64,000 nucleotides of DNA from Phascolarctos cinereus (taxonomy: Eukaryota > Chordata > Mammalia > Diprotodontia > Phascolarctidae), in contig NW_018343987.1 in the NCBI RefSeq assembly GCF_002099425.1, forward strand, positions 16,865,501-16,929,500. The letters run 5' to 3'. Below, piece by piece: positions 21,995 to 35,294 of this stretch. The notes below the pieces were generated by a model. It was not told the origin of the DNA. It worked only from the letters and a program-made list of their open reading frames with translations, and did not search any database. The position numbers were made by a program, and so were the translations under genes. The first letter of the stretch is position 1; every line of letters starts with the position of its first letter.

Positions 21995-23121
21995 ATGAGA
22001 AAAAACAAATGTAGAATGGCCATAGATTCTTATTATAGGGACAGAGAAAATCAAGGCAGAAATTCAGAAAAGGACAACATTGTCAATATACCCACCTCCA
22101 AACCCTCAAAAGGGAATATGAACTGGTCTCAAGCCCAAAAAGCCTTCTTGGAAGAGCTCAAGGAGGATTTTAAAAGTTAAATAAGAGAGGTAGAAGAAAA
22201 ATTGAGAAAAGAAATGAGAGGTATGCAAGAGAGAGTCAAAAGCTTGGAAAAGGAAGGACAAAAAATTAATTGTAGAAAACAAGTCCTTAAAAAATAAAAT
22301 TGGCCAAATGGAAAAAAACAGTACACTGAAGAAAGCAACTCTTTAAAAAGTAGAATTGGCCAAATGGAAAAGGAGCCACAAAAACTCACTAAGGAGAAGA
22401 ACTCCTGAAAAGTAAAATGGGCCAAATGGAAAAGGAGGTACAATAGAAGAAAACAATTTGTTGAAAATTAGAATTGGGCAAGTGGAAGCTAATGACTCTG
22501 CTAGAGAGCGCAAATCAGTCAAACAGAAACAAAAAAATGAAAAAAATAGATGAAAATGTAAAATACCTCATCAGTAAAACAACTGACCTAGAAAATTGAT
22601 TCAGGAGAGACAATTTAAAAATTATTGGACTACCTGAAAATCATGATGAAAAAAAGAGCCTGGACAGTATCTTTCAGGAGATCATAAAGGAAAACTGCTG
22701 TGAAGTCCTAGAACCAGAAGGTAAAAAGACCATAGAAAGAATATACCACTCACCACCTGAAAGAGATCCCAAATTGAAGACACCGAGGAATATAATAGCA
22801 AAATTCCAAGATTACCAGATGAAAGAGAAGGTGCTGCAAGCAGTCAGAAAGAAACAATTTAAATATCATGGAACCACAGTAAGGATGACACAGGACCTTG
22901 CTTCTACATTAAAAGACTGCAGGGTGTGGAACATGATATTCCATAAGGCAAAGGAGCTTGGATTCCAGCCAAGGATCAATTACCCAGATAAAATGAGCAT
23001 GATTTTTCAAGGGAGGAGATGGATATTCAACCAAATAGGAGACTTCCAAACCTTCCTGATAAAAAGACCAGAACTCAACAAAAAATTTGATCTTCAAGTA
23101 CAAGATTCAAGAAAGACATAA
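21995..23121 (+). pseudogene. L1 ORF1 (RNA-binding protein), broken
   Basis: ORF1p is the L1 RNA chaperone: a coiled-coil trimer with an RRM and a C-terminal domain that coats L1 RNA. The start ATG at 21995 sits in a good context (caccATGa). The N-terminal part is open to 22180, then breaks. A coiled-coil region with repeated 'KIGQMEK'-like units spans 22280-22490. The RRM is visible around 22610 ('NLKIIGLPEN'). The C-terminal domain is open from 22774 to 23121 ('NIIAKFQDYQMKEKVLQAVR'). At about 375 codons it has the usual length, with several frame breaks and stops. Confidence 0.9.
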
Positions 23122-23691
23122 AAAGATAAATGTGACAGAAAGATACAATATGTTGTTAATAAGGGCAAACTGTTTACATCCCTACAAGGGAAGATGACAC
23201 TTGCAGCTCTTGAGAGCTGTATTGTTATTTCACCATGTTAAAGGAGTATACATAAAGGGGGTGGATATTAGTTGACTTTGATGTAATGATAAAAAAAATC
23301 TAATCAAGTGGGTTAAGTGGATCCACTGAGAAAGGAGGAGGCAGACAAGGGTAAATTATATTACAGGAAAAGACAGAAAATCCTGTTACAGCAGAGGGAA
23401 AGAAGGAAGAGGGGGTGAGCATTGTTTGAACCTTACTCTCATCAGATTTGGCTCAAGAAGGGAATAACATAATCAGTTAGGTATAGAAATCTAACTTGCC
23501 CTATAGGCAGTAGGAGGGAAAAGGGGAAAGAAAAGGGAGGGGGGATAGAAGGGAGCAAACAGTAAGGGTAAAGGGGATGAAAAGGGATAATAGAAGGGAG
23601 GAGGACTGAAGGAGGTGGTGGTCAAAAGCAAAACACTGGTGAGGGGGGGAAAGGAGAAAGGAGAAAGAAAAGCCTAAACGGGGAAAAAAGG
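23122..23691 (+). other. L1 inter-ORF spacer, purine-rich
   Basis: About 570 bp between the ORF1 stop and ORF2 ATG, rich in 'gggaaagaagg'-type purine runs towards its end. This is long compared with the roughly 60-bp human L1 spacer. The same spacer in unit 2 (25413-25822) is shorter, about 410 bp. Confidence 0.8.
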
Positions 23692-24662
23692 ATGGAGAAA
23701 AAGGCCCAGATAGTAATCATAACTGTGAATGTGAATGGGATGAACTCTCCCATAAAACAGAAGCAGATAGCAGAATGGATTAAAAACCATAATCCTACAA
23801 TATGTTGTTTACAGGAAACACATTTGAAAAAGAGTGACACATACAGGGTAAAGGTAAAAGGCTGGAGCAGAATACATTATGCTTCAGCTGAAGTAAAAAA
23901 AGCAGGGGTAGCAATCCTCATGTCAGACAAAGCAAGAGTAAAAATAGATCTAATCAAAAGAGATAAGGAAGGAAACTACATCTTGCTAAAAGGCACCATA
24001 GACAATGAAGTAATATCATTATGAAACATATGTGCACCAAATGGTATAGCATCCAAATTCTTAAAGGAGAAGTTCAGGGAGTTACAGGAAAAAATAGACA
24101 GAAAAATTATACTAGTGGGGGACCTCAACCTCTGTACTAGATAAACCTAACCACAAAATAAACAAGGAAGAAGTTAAGGAGGTGAATAGAACATTAGAAA
24201 AGTTAGGTATGACAGACCTCTGGAGAAAATTGAATGGGGATAGAAAGGAATATACTTTTCCCTCAGCAGTACTTGGTACATACACAAAAATTAACCATGT
24301 ACTAGGGCATAAAAACCTCACAATCCAATGCAGAAATGCAGAAATATTAAATGCATCCTTTTCAGATCATGATGCAATAAAAATTATATGTAATAAAGGG
24401 CCATGGAAAGATGGACTAAAAAATAATTGGAAATTAAATAATCTAATTCTGAAAAATGATTGGGTCAAGCAACAAATCATAGAAACAATAAATAATTTCA
24501 TTCAAGAGAATGACAATAGTGAGACAACATACCAAAACTTATGGGATGCAATGAAAGCAGTTCTTAGGGGAAGTTTTATATCTCTAAATGCTTACATAAA
24601 TAAAATAGAAAAAGAGGAGATCAATGAATTGGGCATACAACTAAAAAAAAACTAGAGAAAGA
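23692..24662 (+). pseudogene. L1 ORF2, endonuclease part only, truncated
   Basis: APE-type endonuclease that nicks target DNA at TTTT/AA sites. The start is at 23692 (MEKKAQIVIITVNVNGMNSP). Catalytic-type motifs are seen: N in 'NVNGMNSP', E in 'CCLQETHLK' and 'SDHDAIKI' near the domain end. Open frames run 23692-24024 and 24182-24655 with a break between. Unit 1 stops at about 24662, so it has no reverse transcriptase. It cannot be active alone. Confidence 0.9.
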
Positions 24663-24663
24663 A

Positions 24664-24760
24664 TGAACTGATAAATGACCATTGGCAAAGGATCATTTGA
24701 GTCTCAGTTTCCCTTGTCTGTAATATGGGGTAATAAAGTCTTGCCAACCATAAAAAAAAA
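24664..24760 (+). other. Foreign MIR-like 3' end with poly(A) signal and poly(A) inside the L1
   Basis: 88 bp not found in L1 ('gaccattggcaaaggatcat', 'gagtctcagtttcccttgtc', 'tgtaatatggggtaataaag') resemble the CORE and tail of a MIR-type SINE. AATAAA at 24732-24737 is followed 14 bp later by A9 at 24752-24760, the layout of a processed RNA 3' end. Confidence 0.75.
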
Positions 24761-25412
24761 GAAAATTAGAATTGGGCAAGTGGAAGCTAATGACTCTGTG
24801 AGAGAGTGAGAATCAGTCAAACAGAAACAAAAGAATGAAAAAATAGATGAAAACGTAAAATATCTCACTGGTAAAACAACTGACATGGAAAATAGATCCA
24901 GGAGAGAATTTAAAAATTATTGGTCTACCTGAAAACCATGATGAAAAAAAGAGCGTGGACATCATCTTTCAGGAAATCATCAAGGAAAACTGCCTTGAGG
25001 TCCCAGAACCAGAGGGTAAAATAGTCATCAAAAGAATCCACTGATCACCTCTTGAAAGTGATCTCAAATGAAAATGCCAAGGAATATAGTAGCCAAATTC
25101 CAATATTACAAAGTCAAAGAGAAAATACTGCAAGCAGCCAGAAAGGAACAATTCAAATATCATGGAACCACAGTCAGGATTATGCGGGACCTTGCAGATT
25201 CTACATTAAAAGATCGTAGGGTATAGAATATTCTGTAAGGGAAAGGAGCTTGGATTACAACCGAGGCTCAACTATCTAGCAAAATTGAGCATAATCTTTC
25301 AGGGGAGGAGAAGGAAATTCAATGGAATAGGGGAGTTCCAAACCTTCCTGATGAAAAGACCAGAGCTCAACAGAAAATGTGTTCTTCAAATACAAGACTC
25401 AAGAGAGGCATA
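24761..25412 (+). pseudogene. L1 unit 2: ORF1 C-terminal two thirds, broken
   Basis: It begins at the sequence equivalent to 22463 ('gaaaattagaattgggcaag') and runs through the RRM ('ggtctacctgaaaaccatga') to the ORF1 stop at 25410-25412. Several frame breaks. The start marks the 5' truncation point of unit 2. Confidence 0.88.
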
Positions 25413-25822
25413 AAAAAGTAAGCAGGTTAGAAAAAAAAAACACAACGTTATTAATAGGGCAAACTGTTTGCATCCCTACAAGGGAAGATGACACTTGTAA
25501 CTCTTGAAAACTATACTGTTATTACATCATTTAAAAGGGGTATACAATAGACAGAGGGGGTGGGTATAAGTTGACTTTGACCTAATAATGAAAAAGTCTA
25601 ATGAAATGGGTTAAGTGGATGTAAGTAAGTGGATTAAGTAGATCTAATTAAGGGATTGTACTGGGAGAAAAGGGAAGTAGTAAGGATAAAGGGGAAGAAA
25701 AGGGAGGGGGCTAATAGAAGGGATGGTGGACTGAGGGAGATGGTGGTCAAAAGCAAAACACTAGTGAGGAGGGAAAGGGATAAAGGAGAAAGAAAAACAA
25801 ATAGGGAGGGGTGAGAAATAGG

Positions 25823-29499
<3,677 letters not shown>

Positions 29500-29964
29500 A
29501 AAGACTTGTATGGTCTGATGCTGAGTGAAGTGAGCAGAACCAAGAGAACATTATACACAGTAACAGCCACATTGTGTGATGACTAACTTTGATAGACTTA
29601 GCTCTTCTCAGCAATGCACGGATGTAAGACACCTCCAAAAGTCTCATGATGGAAAAATGCTATCCGCATCCAGAGAAAGAACTGTGGAGTTTGAATGCAG
29701 ATTGAAGCATACTATTTGCTCTTTTATTTTTAATTCTGTTTTGTTTTATTTCTTCTTTCTTGTGGTTCCTCTGATTGATTCTAATTCTTCTTTACAACAT
29801 AACTAATGTGAAAATATATTTAATAGGAATATATATGTAGAGCCTATATCAGATTGCATGCCATCTTGGGGAGGAAGAGGGAGAAAATTTAAAACTCAAA
29901 AGCTTATGGAAATGAATGTTGAAAACAAAAAATAAATTAATTTAAAAAAAGAAACAACAAAAAA
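29500..29964 (+). other. L1 3'UTR and A-rich tail
   Basis: The sequence after the ORF2 stop includes 'gcatgccatcttggggagga' and ends in 'aaaaaataaattaatttaaa' then A-rich 'gaaacaacaaaaaa'. It is joined directly to the right target duplication. Confidence 0.85.
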
Positions 29965-29980
29965 GAAAGACTGAAAATAG
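29965..29980. repeat. L1 target-site duplication, right
   Basis: gaaagactgaaaatag; partner of 21237-21251. Confidence 0.8.
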
Positions 29981-30231
29981 CTAGGTGGAACAGTGGCTAT
30001 AGAGCTTGGCCTCAGGAAGATCTGAGTTGAAATCTGGCCTCAGATTTGTGACACTTAGGCTCTGTTTTCCTCAGTGTCCTATAAAATGGGGATAATAATA
30101 GCACCTGTCTCTCAAGCTTGTTGTGAAGATCAAATGAGATAATAATTATAAAGTTCAATTATAAAGTGCTCAGCACAGTGCCTGGAACATAGTAAGTGCT
30201 ATAAAAATGTTAGCTACTATTATTATTATTC
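29981..30231 (+). mobile_element. MIR-type SINE with marsupial tRNA head
   Basis: 'ctaggtggaacagtggctat', 'tgaaatctggcctcagattt', 'ggggataataatagcacctg', 'agatcaaatgagataataat', 'gtgcctggaacatagtaagt'. It begins right at the L1 target site, so the L1 landed at the SINE's 5' edge. Confidence 0.85.
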
Positions 30232-30439
30232 CATTATGGATATGAGCTTTATAAAAACCATTTGCATTCTCAGTGATCCAATAGCAAAAACAATAATAAT
30301 AAAAACACATTTATGTAGTGCTTATATGTTTGACCCTCTCTGACCCTAGTTCTCTGGTCAAGAAAGGGACATTGATAATGCTATCCATTGTGTTACCAAT
30401 GCATAGACCTGGGATCCCTATTCCTGCTGACTCTGGGAT

Positions 30440-30790
30440 AGATGTCAATCTTTAGCATATGATAAGACCTTACAATACTGGGAAAGAGAGTTCTCTGGAA
30501 TGCTTGGGATGGTCCTGGAGTCAGATAAACTAGTTCCTGTGGCAGTCAGTGACCAGTTCCTACAAATCCTCTGACTCAGGAAGGGGCTAAATGTCCTCTG
30601 ACTTTCAGCCTTAAGCCCTGGCCCTGGAATCAATGAACTTGGAGCTGCCCTCCTCATAGAGACCTTGGCCCACAACCTGGTTGCCATGGACAAGGTGTAC
30701 CATAAGCTGAACCAGCTGCAAATGGAGGGCATGCCCAACCTCCACCTACTCTGGAGCCCTCCCTTCTGCTCCCCATGCTGAATCAGCAAC
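30440..30790 (+). pseudogene. Unrecognised coding-like stretch (possible pseudogene or exon remnant)
   Basis: One plus-strand frame (from 30452) reads like protein over about 110 codons: 'SGMLGMVLESDKLVPVAVSD', then, after two stops, 'NELGAALLIETLAHNLVAMD' and 'KVYHKLNQLQMEG'. Third positions are rich in G/C (ctg, gtg, atc, aac). The minus strand is also open for 129 codons (30445-30834) but its translation looks less protein-like. I do not recognise the family. It could be an old processed pseudogene, a decayed exon or chance. Confidence 0.3.
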
Positions 30791-31034
30791 ATCCCCCTTG
30801 GTGCGCTTGGCTTTCCGCCACCAAGCAAAGCCAAGTCTAGTTACAATGATTTGGTTCATCTGGAATCTCACATCCTGTACTCCCTTTCAACATGGTACTT
30901 AGCCAATTTGCACCCCAGGCAGTGAGGAGGAACAGCTCTGGGAACACAGAAATCCTGTTCTGTTGAAGGCTCTTGATTTTATATGGGTTCAAATGGTAGT
31001 CAGTGATGGCTGTAAGGGGGAGGGAGAAGGTCAA

Positions 31035-31894
31035 GCTGCCAAGCCTTCCTTGCCTCTATAGAAGCCACTGGCTGTTTCTGGAGTGATATGGTTCCTACCC
31101 AGAAGCACCAAGGACCTGGCTGGCAATCAGCAACTCACTGCTAGAGCATGCTAACTGCTTGGCTTTTCTCCATCCATCCAGGGCATTTGGATCCATTTCT
31201 TGTGTTCTACTTATGAACCTGGGAATAATAGTAGGTCTCACTAGGAATTGCTTCTATCAGTGTCATTTTCTTTCCAGTTCTGAGAGACGGTTTATTTCCT
31301 TAGCATTCTCTTTTCACTCATCAAGGGCAAACACCTCCTCATGAAACCAATGCCACTAGGGATAGGATATATGGGATAAGGAGGGGTGTGGGGGATAGGA
31401 AAAGTGCTGTTGGGAAGTGAGTTAGATATGTTTGACATTGTCAAGTGAAACTCTTGAAAGGCTCCAGGGTGGTGAGAACTAGATGAAGGGGTCAGTCATA
31501 GCACTGGGACTAAGTGGTCATTGGGCCCACTGATTAGGGGTCTGTATTGTAGCCTTTGATAGTGCTACCATACTGAGCTCATCTGGCTAGAACAGATGGG
31601 TTTATGGAGGTACACAGGAGAGACCTGGATTGAGCAGAGGTATACGTTTGGCCAACTACCTCAGGGGCCAGGGCTTCCATGAAAGGAGAAGCCCCTCAAA
31701 CCATCTTTCATGGTTCAGGTAAAGAACAGCTCTATTTTGTTTTCAAGGTTAGAATGACAAGTATTTCATTTCTACCCTAAAATTCCACTTCAATTTCCTT
31801 TCTGCTTTCTTCAGAGTGTACAGTAGGGCCTCTGAGTTACATGGGGAACAAGAATAACTCCCTTAGGGTATCAGGTCTTGTTAAGAGACTCTAG
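31035..31894. other. Unique sequence
   Basis: No repeat or gene recognised. Confidence 0.45.
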
Positions 31895-32010
31895 CATCTA
31901 CAAAGCTTCTTGAGGACAGGCACTGGTGTTTTCATTGGTCTTCATATTCCCCATAGGAGCCCTTGAAGATAATAGACATTCAAGAAAGATCAGTTGAATG
32001 AATGAGTTTT
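31895..32010 (+). mobile_element. L2 LINE 3' end
   Basis: 'agcttcttgaggacaggcac', 'ttcatattccccataggagc' and 'agttgaatgaatga' resemble an L2 terminus. Confidence 0.7.
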
Positions 32011-32371
32011 CTTAGGTCCCTTCCAGCTCTACAATTCTGTGCCCTCAGAGGCCCACATGGCAAGACAGATGTTGTGGCTGCACTCCTGGCAGAGCGGCAA
32101 AGATCAACAGATACGCAGATCTGCTGGCATGCAAAGACCTTTATCAGCAATCAAAAAGCTGGTATTGAGGGAGTAGTAATGAACTTACCTGCTTAGCATT
32201 TCTGGGAGAATCCTCAGGCATAACAACAGTACACCCAGCCAATGCACCTGCACTGTGGAGATGATCAGAGGCAAGGTGTCTCACTCTACCAAGGCAAGGT
32301 TGGTCAGCCTTTTCACAGCTGTTTCCCACAGAAAGGAAAACTCTCTAAGTTCCCAGGCAGTGTAAACTGAC

Positions 32372-32457
32372 CTTGTGTTTATAAAATATGCTCCGAGGCC
32401 CAAGTAAAAGAAAACATTTAAAATACATGAACCTGCAGCAAAGTAAATGACTAGAAG
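32372..32457 (-). other. Exon-like segment encoding a hydrophobic helix (putative)
   Basis: On the minus strand, an 86-bp open segment is preceded by a long pyrimidine tract and CAG (32458-32480) and followed by AAG|gtcagt (donor-like, 32366-32371). It encodes a continuous hydrophobic run ('LLVIYFAAGSCILNVFFYLG' then 'LGAYFINTR') typical of a membrane-spanning helix. No family recognised. It may be part of the same decayed or spliced gene as 32715-33266, or a chance combination. Confidence 0.3.
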
Positions 32458-32714
32458 CTGAGGGAAGGAGAGAGAGAGAATAGTTACATGCCAATCAAAG
32501 TGTCTTCCCTTTTCCATGAACACCCAAACTGATCTGAAACACCAGCTTAAAAATAACCCAAACATACAAACCTTTTGAAAATGAAAAATGGTGCAGATAT
32601 GTGGTTTAAAAGGCAAAGGCACCATTTAAACCTTGAAGGAGTGATCTCCCAGACAGCGCTAGAAGGTAAATGTCACAGACCACACAGTTACCAAAGGAAT
32701 CAGCAGCCTCTAAC

Positions 32715-33266
32715 TTGCCTTCACTGCCCAGACTCTTAAAGTCTTAATGCTTTGAAAGAAACAACATAAGCAATAGGCTTGTGAATTTTCCACTACTGCT
32801 TTTGCACCAAAGTAAATCATGTCAAAGGATTTCATTTCCTGAAAGCGTTGGATAACATCTTTTCTAACCAGGGGCTCCAATCCCTCTACATGAACTGACT
32901 CTGAGCTTCTGATGAGCCACTCTCCTTCACGTTGAGCTTTATTGAGATGATCTCACAGAATTCTCTCTGGAAGAGGATCCTGATGCAGAAACACCATGTG
33001 AAGGTCCAGGTTAGGAAGAGGAGCAAATGCAGCTGTGCATAGTAGCAACTGGTGCCATCATGGTCTTGTGACACGAAATTGAAGCCAATCATACAATGTC
33101 AGTCACAGCTGAGGGGCTTGGATGAATAGCAGGAATTGGGATAACCACAAGCTGAGGCATTCTCATGGACCCCTCTGACAAGCTGGAAGGCCATGATTAA
33201 TTTCTCTGTCTGCAAAGTTACAAGCCCATGGTATTGGCTCATAGCCATCAGAACTTCCTCTGCATA
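32715..33266 (-). pseudogene. Unrecognised membrane-protein-like coding remnant
   Basis: The minus strand is open from 33266 to 32886 apart from one stop (near 33098), encoding a Cys-containing stretch ('HENASACGYPNSCYSSKPLS'), then a hydrophobic segment ('AQLHLLLFLTWTFTWCFCIR') and a charged tail. After a frame change, 32884-32715 gives a further protein-like run ('KDVIQRFQEMKSFDMIYFGA'). Codon choice (ctg, ctc, atc, aag) looks coding-like. Length about 185 codons with at least one stop and one frameshift. Not recognised; it could be a processed pseudogene of a multi-pass membrane protein. Confidence 0.35.
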
Positions 33267-33299
33267 TCATTTTACTGATAGCCTCTTCTTCATTGAATA

Positions 33300-33385
33300 A
33301 TATCAGAGCCAGGACAGGTTCTGGAAGTTTTCTAGCCCAATTCCCTCATTTTACAGAGGAAACTGAGGTTTGGAGGGGGTGACAT
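33300..33385 (-). mobile_element. MIR fragment, antisense
   Basis: 'ttttctagcccaattccctc' and 'ttttacagaggaaactgagg' are the reversed MIR core. Short. Confidence 0.6.
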
Positions 33386-33739
33386 GTTTATACTTTATTT
33401 TTGAAGAGGAGTATGACATCAGGGAAGTGATGCCATGACTTGTGAATTGGATTCAAGTGAGGGAGGGCTGTGCAAAGTCACCACCTCCTCTGGATCCATC
33501 TGGATCCAGTGATGAGATATAGATCAGGGCAATTAGAGATGGCCCTGGATGCAGTGGGAGCCATAGTTCAGTCCCAAAGAACTGGACCCTAGACCTATGT
33601 GTTTTATATTATACTACATGGTTTCAATCTGTACTGGAATCTGGGTACCCTTTTTTATCTTATGGGAATCACCAGTTGGCAATGAAAATCATACTAGTAC
33701 ATCAACACATAACTGCATTGTGCTATAGGGAAAAGAACA

Positions 33740-34037
33740 GCTGGGGCATACCTGTAATCTCTGTCACTGGAAGAGGTTGTGAGGCTGGTGGATCACTTAA
33801 GCTGGCAGTTCTAAGCTGCTGTAGGGTAGAGACAAGTAAGTGTCCAAACTTAATCCCACACCAATATGGTGAGCCCTCCAGATCAAAGGGCAACCAGACC
33901 ACCTAAGAAGGGGAAAACTGGCTCAGGTTAGAAAAACAGAGCAGGTTAAAGCTTCTGTACTAATTGTGATTGGGATTGGACCTTGAGTGGTCCCCACACT
34001 TCCAGTCTGGGTGAGACAGAAATGCTCAGTCTCAGGG
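33740..34037 (+). pseudogene. RN7SL: 7SL (SRP) RNA retropseudogene
   Basis: Nearly the whole 7SL RNA is readable in order. 5' Alu domain: 'gcatacctgtaatctctgtc', 'gaggctggtggatcacttaa', 'gcagttctaagctgctgtag'. S domain: 'caccaatatggtgagccc', 'caaccagaccacctaagaag', 'aactggctcaggttagaaa', 'agagcaggttaaagcttctg'. 3' Alu strand: 'cacttccagtctgggtgaga'. The first 10 bases or so are incomplete (the 'gcgcggtgg' part is missing). An A-rich tail (34038-34080) follows. It is too diverged (about 20% by eye) to be the functional gene. Confidence 0.92.
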
Positions 34038-34084
34038 AAAAAAAGAAGGGAAGGAAAAAGAAAAGAAGGGAAAAGAAAGAGAAC

Positions 34085-34415
34085 ACTAAATTAGGAATAA
34101 AAAGGCCTGGGCTTTTCAACCTTTCTTTGTTGCTTATTCCTGTGTTATCTTAGGTAAGTTGCTTAGTCTCTCTTTTTCATTTATTTATTTACATTTATTT
34201 ATTATTTATTTATTTTTAGGCAATTGGGGTTAAGTGACTTGCCCAGGATCACACAGCTAGTAAGTGTCTAGTGTTTGGTCTGAGGCCGCATTTGAACTCA
34301 GGTCCGGTGCTCCGTCTACTGCACCACCTAGCTGCCCCTTGCTTAGCTTCTCTTATTGATCTAATGAGGGAGTTGCATTAGATCTCGAAGTTCCCTTCCG
34401 TCTCAAAAATCCTAT
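34085..34415 (+). mobile_element. MIR/THER1-type SINE split by WSINE1-type SINE
   Basis: Left half 34085-34174 ('ctgtgttatcttaggtaagt'), right half 34355-34415 ('agttgcattagatctcgaag', 'ttcccttccgtctcaaaaat'). The host of the SINE at 34175-34338. Confidence 0.75.
34175..34338 (-). mobile_element. WSINE1-type SINE, antisense, with 16-bp target duplication
   Basis: Reversed SINE: (ATTT)n-rich tail, 'aggcaattggggttaagtga', 'cacacagctagtaagtgtct', 'ccacctagctgcccc'. Flanks 34159-34174 (ttgcttagtctctctt) and 34339-34354 (ttgcttagcttctctt) differ by a few bases, a clear duplication inside a MIR. Confidence 0.9.
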
Positions 34416-34679
34416 GATTCCTAGTTCTGAGATGGCACTGAAGGTCAGATTTATCCTGGTAGAACTGCTTCCTCAGAATATGCTCCAAGGAAAATACGTC
34501 GAAGTTCAGACTGTCAGTGGAGGGCTGGGGGAGGTTTTGGTGGGGGAAAGATACTCGAGGAATCGACCCATTTCTGGATCTTTTATTTTGTGGTGGGCAG
34601 GGGCTTATGTTTGAAGCTATTTTGGGAATTGTTGGAGTATCTGGAGCTTCCAGGGCAGATATTTTAGAACCTAGGCAGT

Positions 34680-35294
34680 TTCTTTTTTTCTACTTTTTTT
34701 TTGAAGTCATGCAAAACATTTTCATATTAGCCATGTTGCAAAAGAAAACACACACACACACACACACATACACACACACACAAGGAAAATAAAGTGAAAA
34801 AAGTTTGCTTCAGTCTGCACTCAGAGTTTTCTGAGTTGATTCAGTTCTTTCTTTAGAGTGGATAGCATTTTTCATCATGGGTCATTTGGAACGGTCTTGC
34901 GTTATTGTCTTTATCAGAGTAGCTAAATCTTTCACAGTTGACCATTGTTACAATATTGCTGTTACTGTGTACAATGTTCTTCTGGTTGGTCTCATTTTAC
35001 TTGTAACAGTTCATATAAGTCTTCCTAGTTTTTTAAAAAATGAAACCATCATTGTCATTGCTAATTGCACGATAGTATTTCATCACAGCTATATACCACA
35101 ACTTGTCCAGCTATTCCCTGATTGATGAGCATCCTGTCAATGTCCAATTCTTTGCCAGTACAAAAAGAGTTGCTTTAAATATTTTTGTACAAATAGTTCC
35201 TTTTCCCTTTTCTTTGAACTCTTTGGGGTCATAGACCTAGTAGTGGTAATGCTAAGTCAAAGGGTATGTAAAATTTTATAGCCCTTTGGGCATA
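34680..35294 (-). mobile_element. L1 LINE 3' part, antisense
   Basis: The reverse complement of L1 ORF2 end and 3'UTR: 'ccattgttacaatattgctg', 'ataccacaacttgtccagct', 'gatgagcatcctgtcaatgt', 'aaagggtatgtaaaatttta', 'tagccctttgggcata'. It matches 29230-29560 in sense. It is cut by Tigger1 at 'gggcata', and only about 10 bp ('gttccaaatt', 36350-36359) is seen on the far side. Confidence 0.85.
34748..34783. repeat. (AC)n microsatellite in L1 3'UTR
   Basis: About 35 bp of AC with one AT interruption. Confidence 0.9.
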
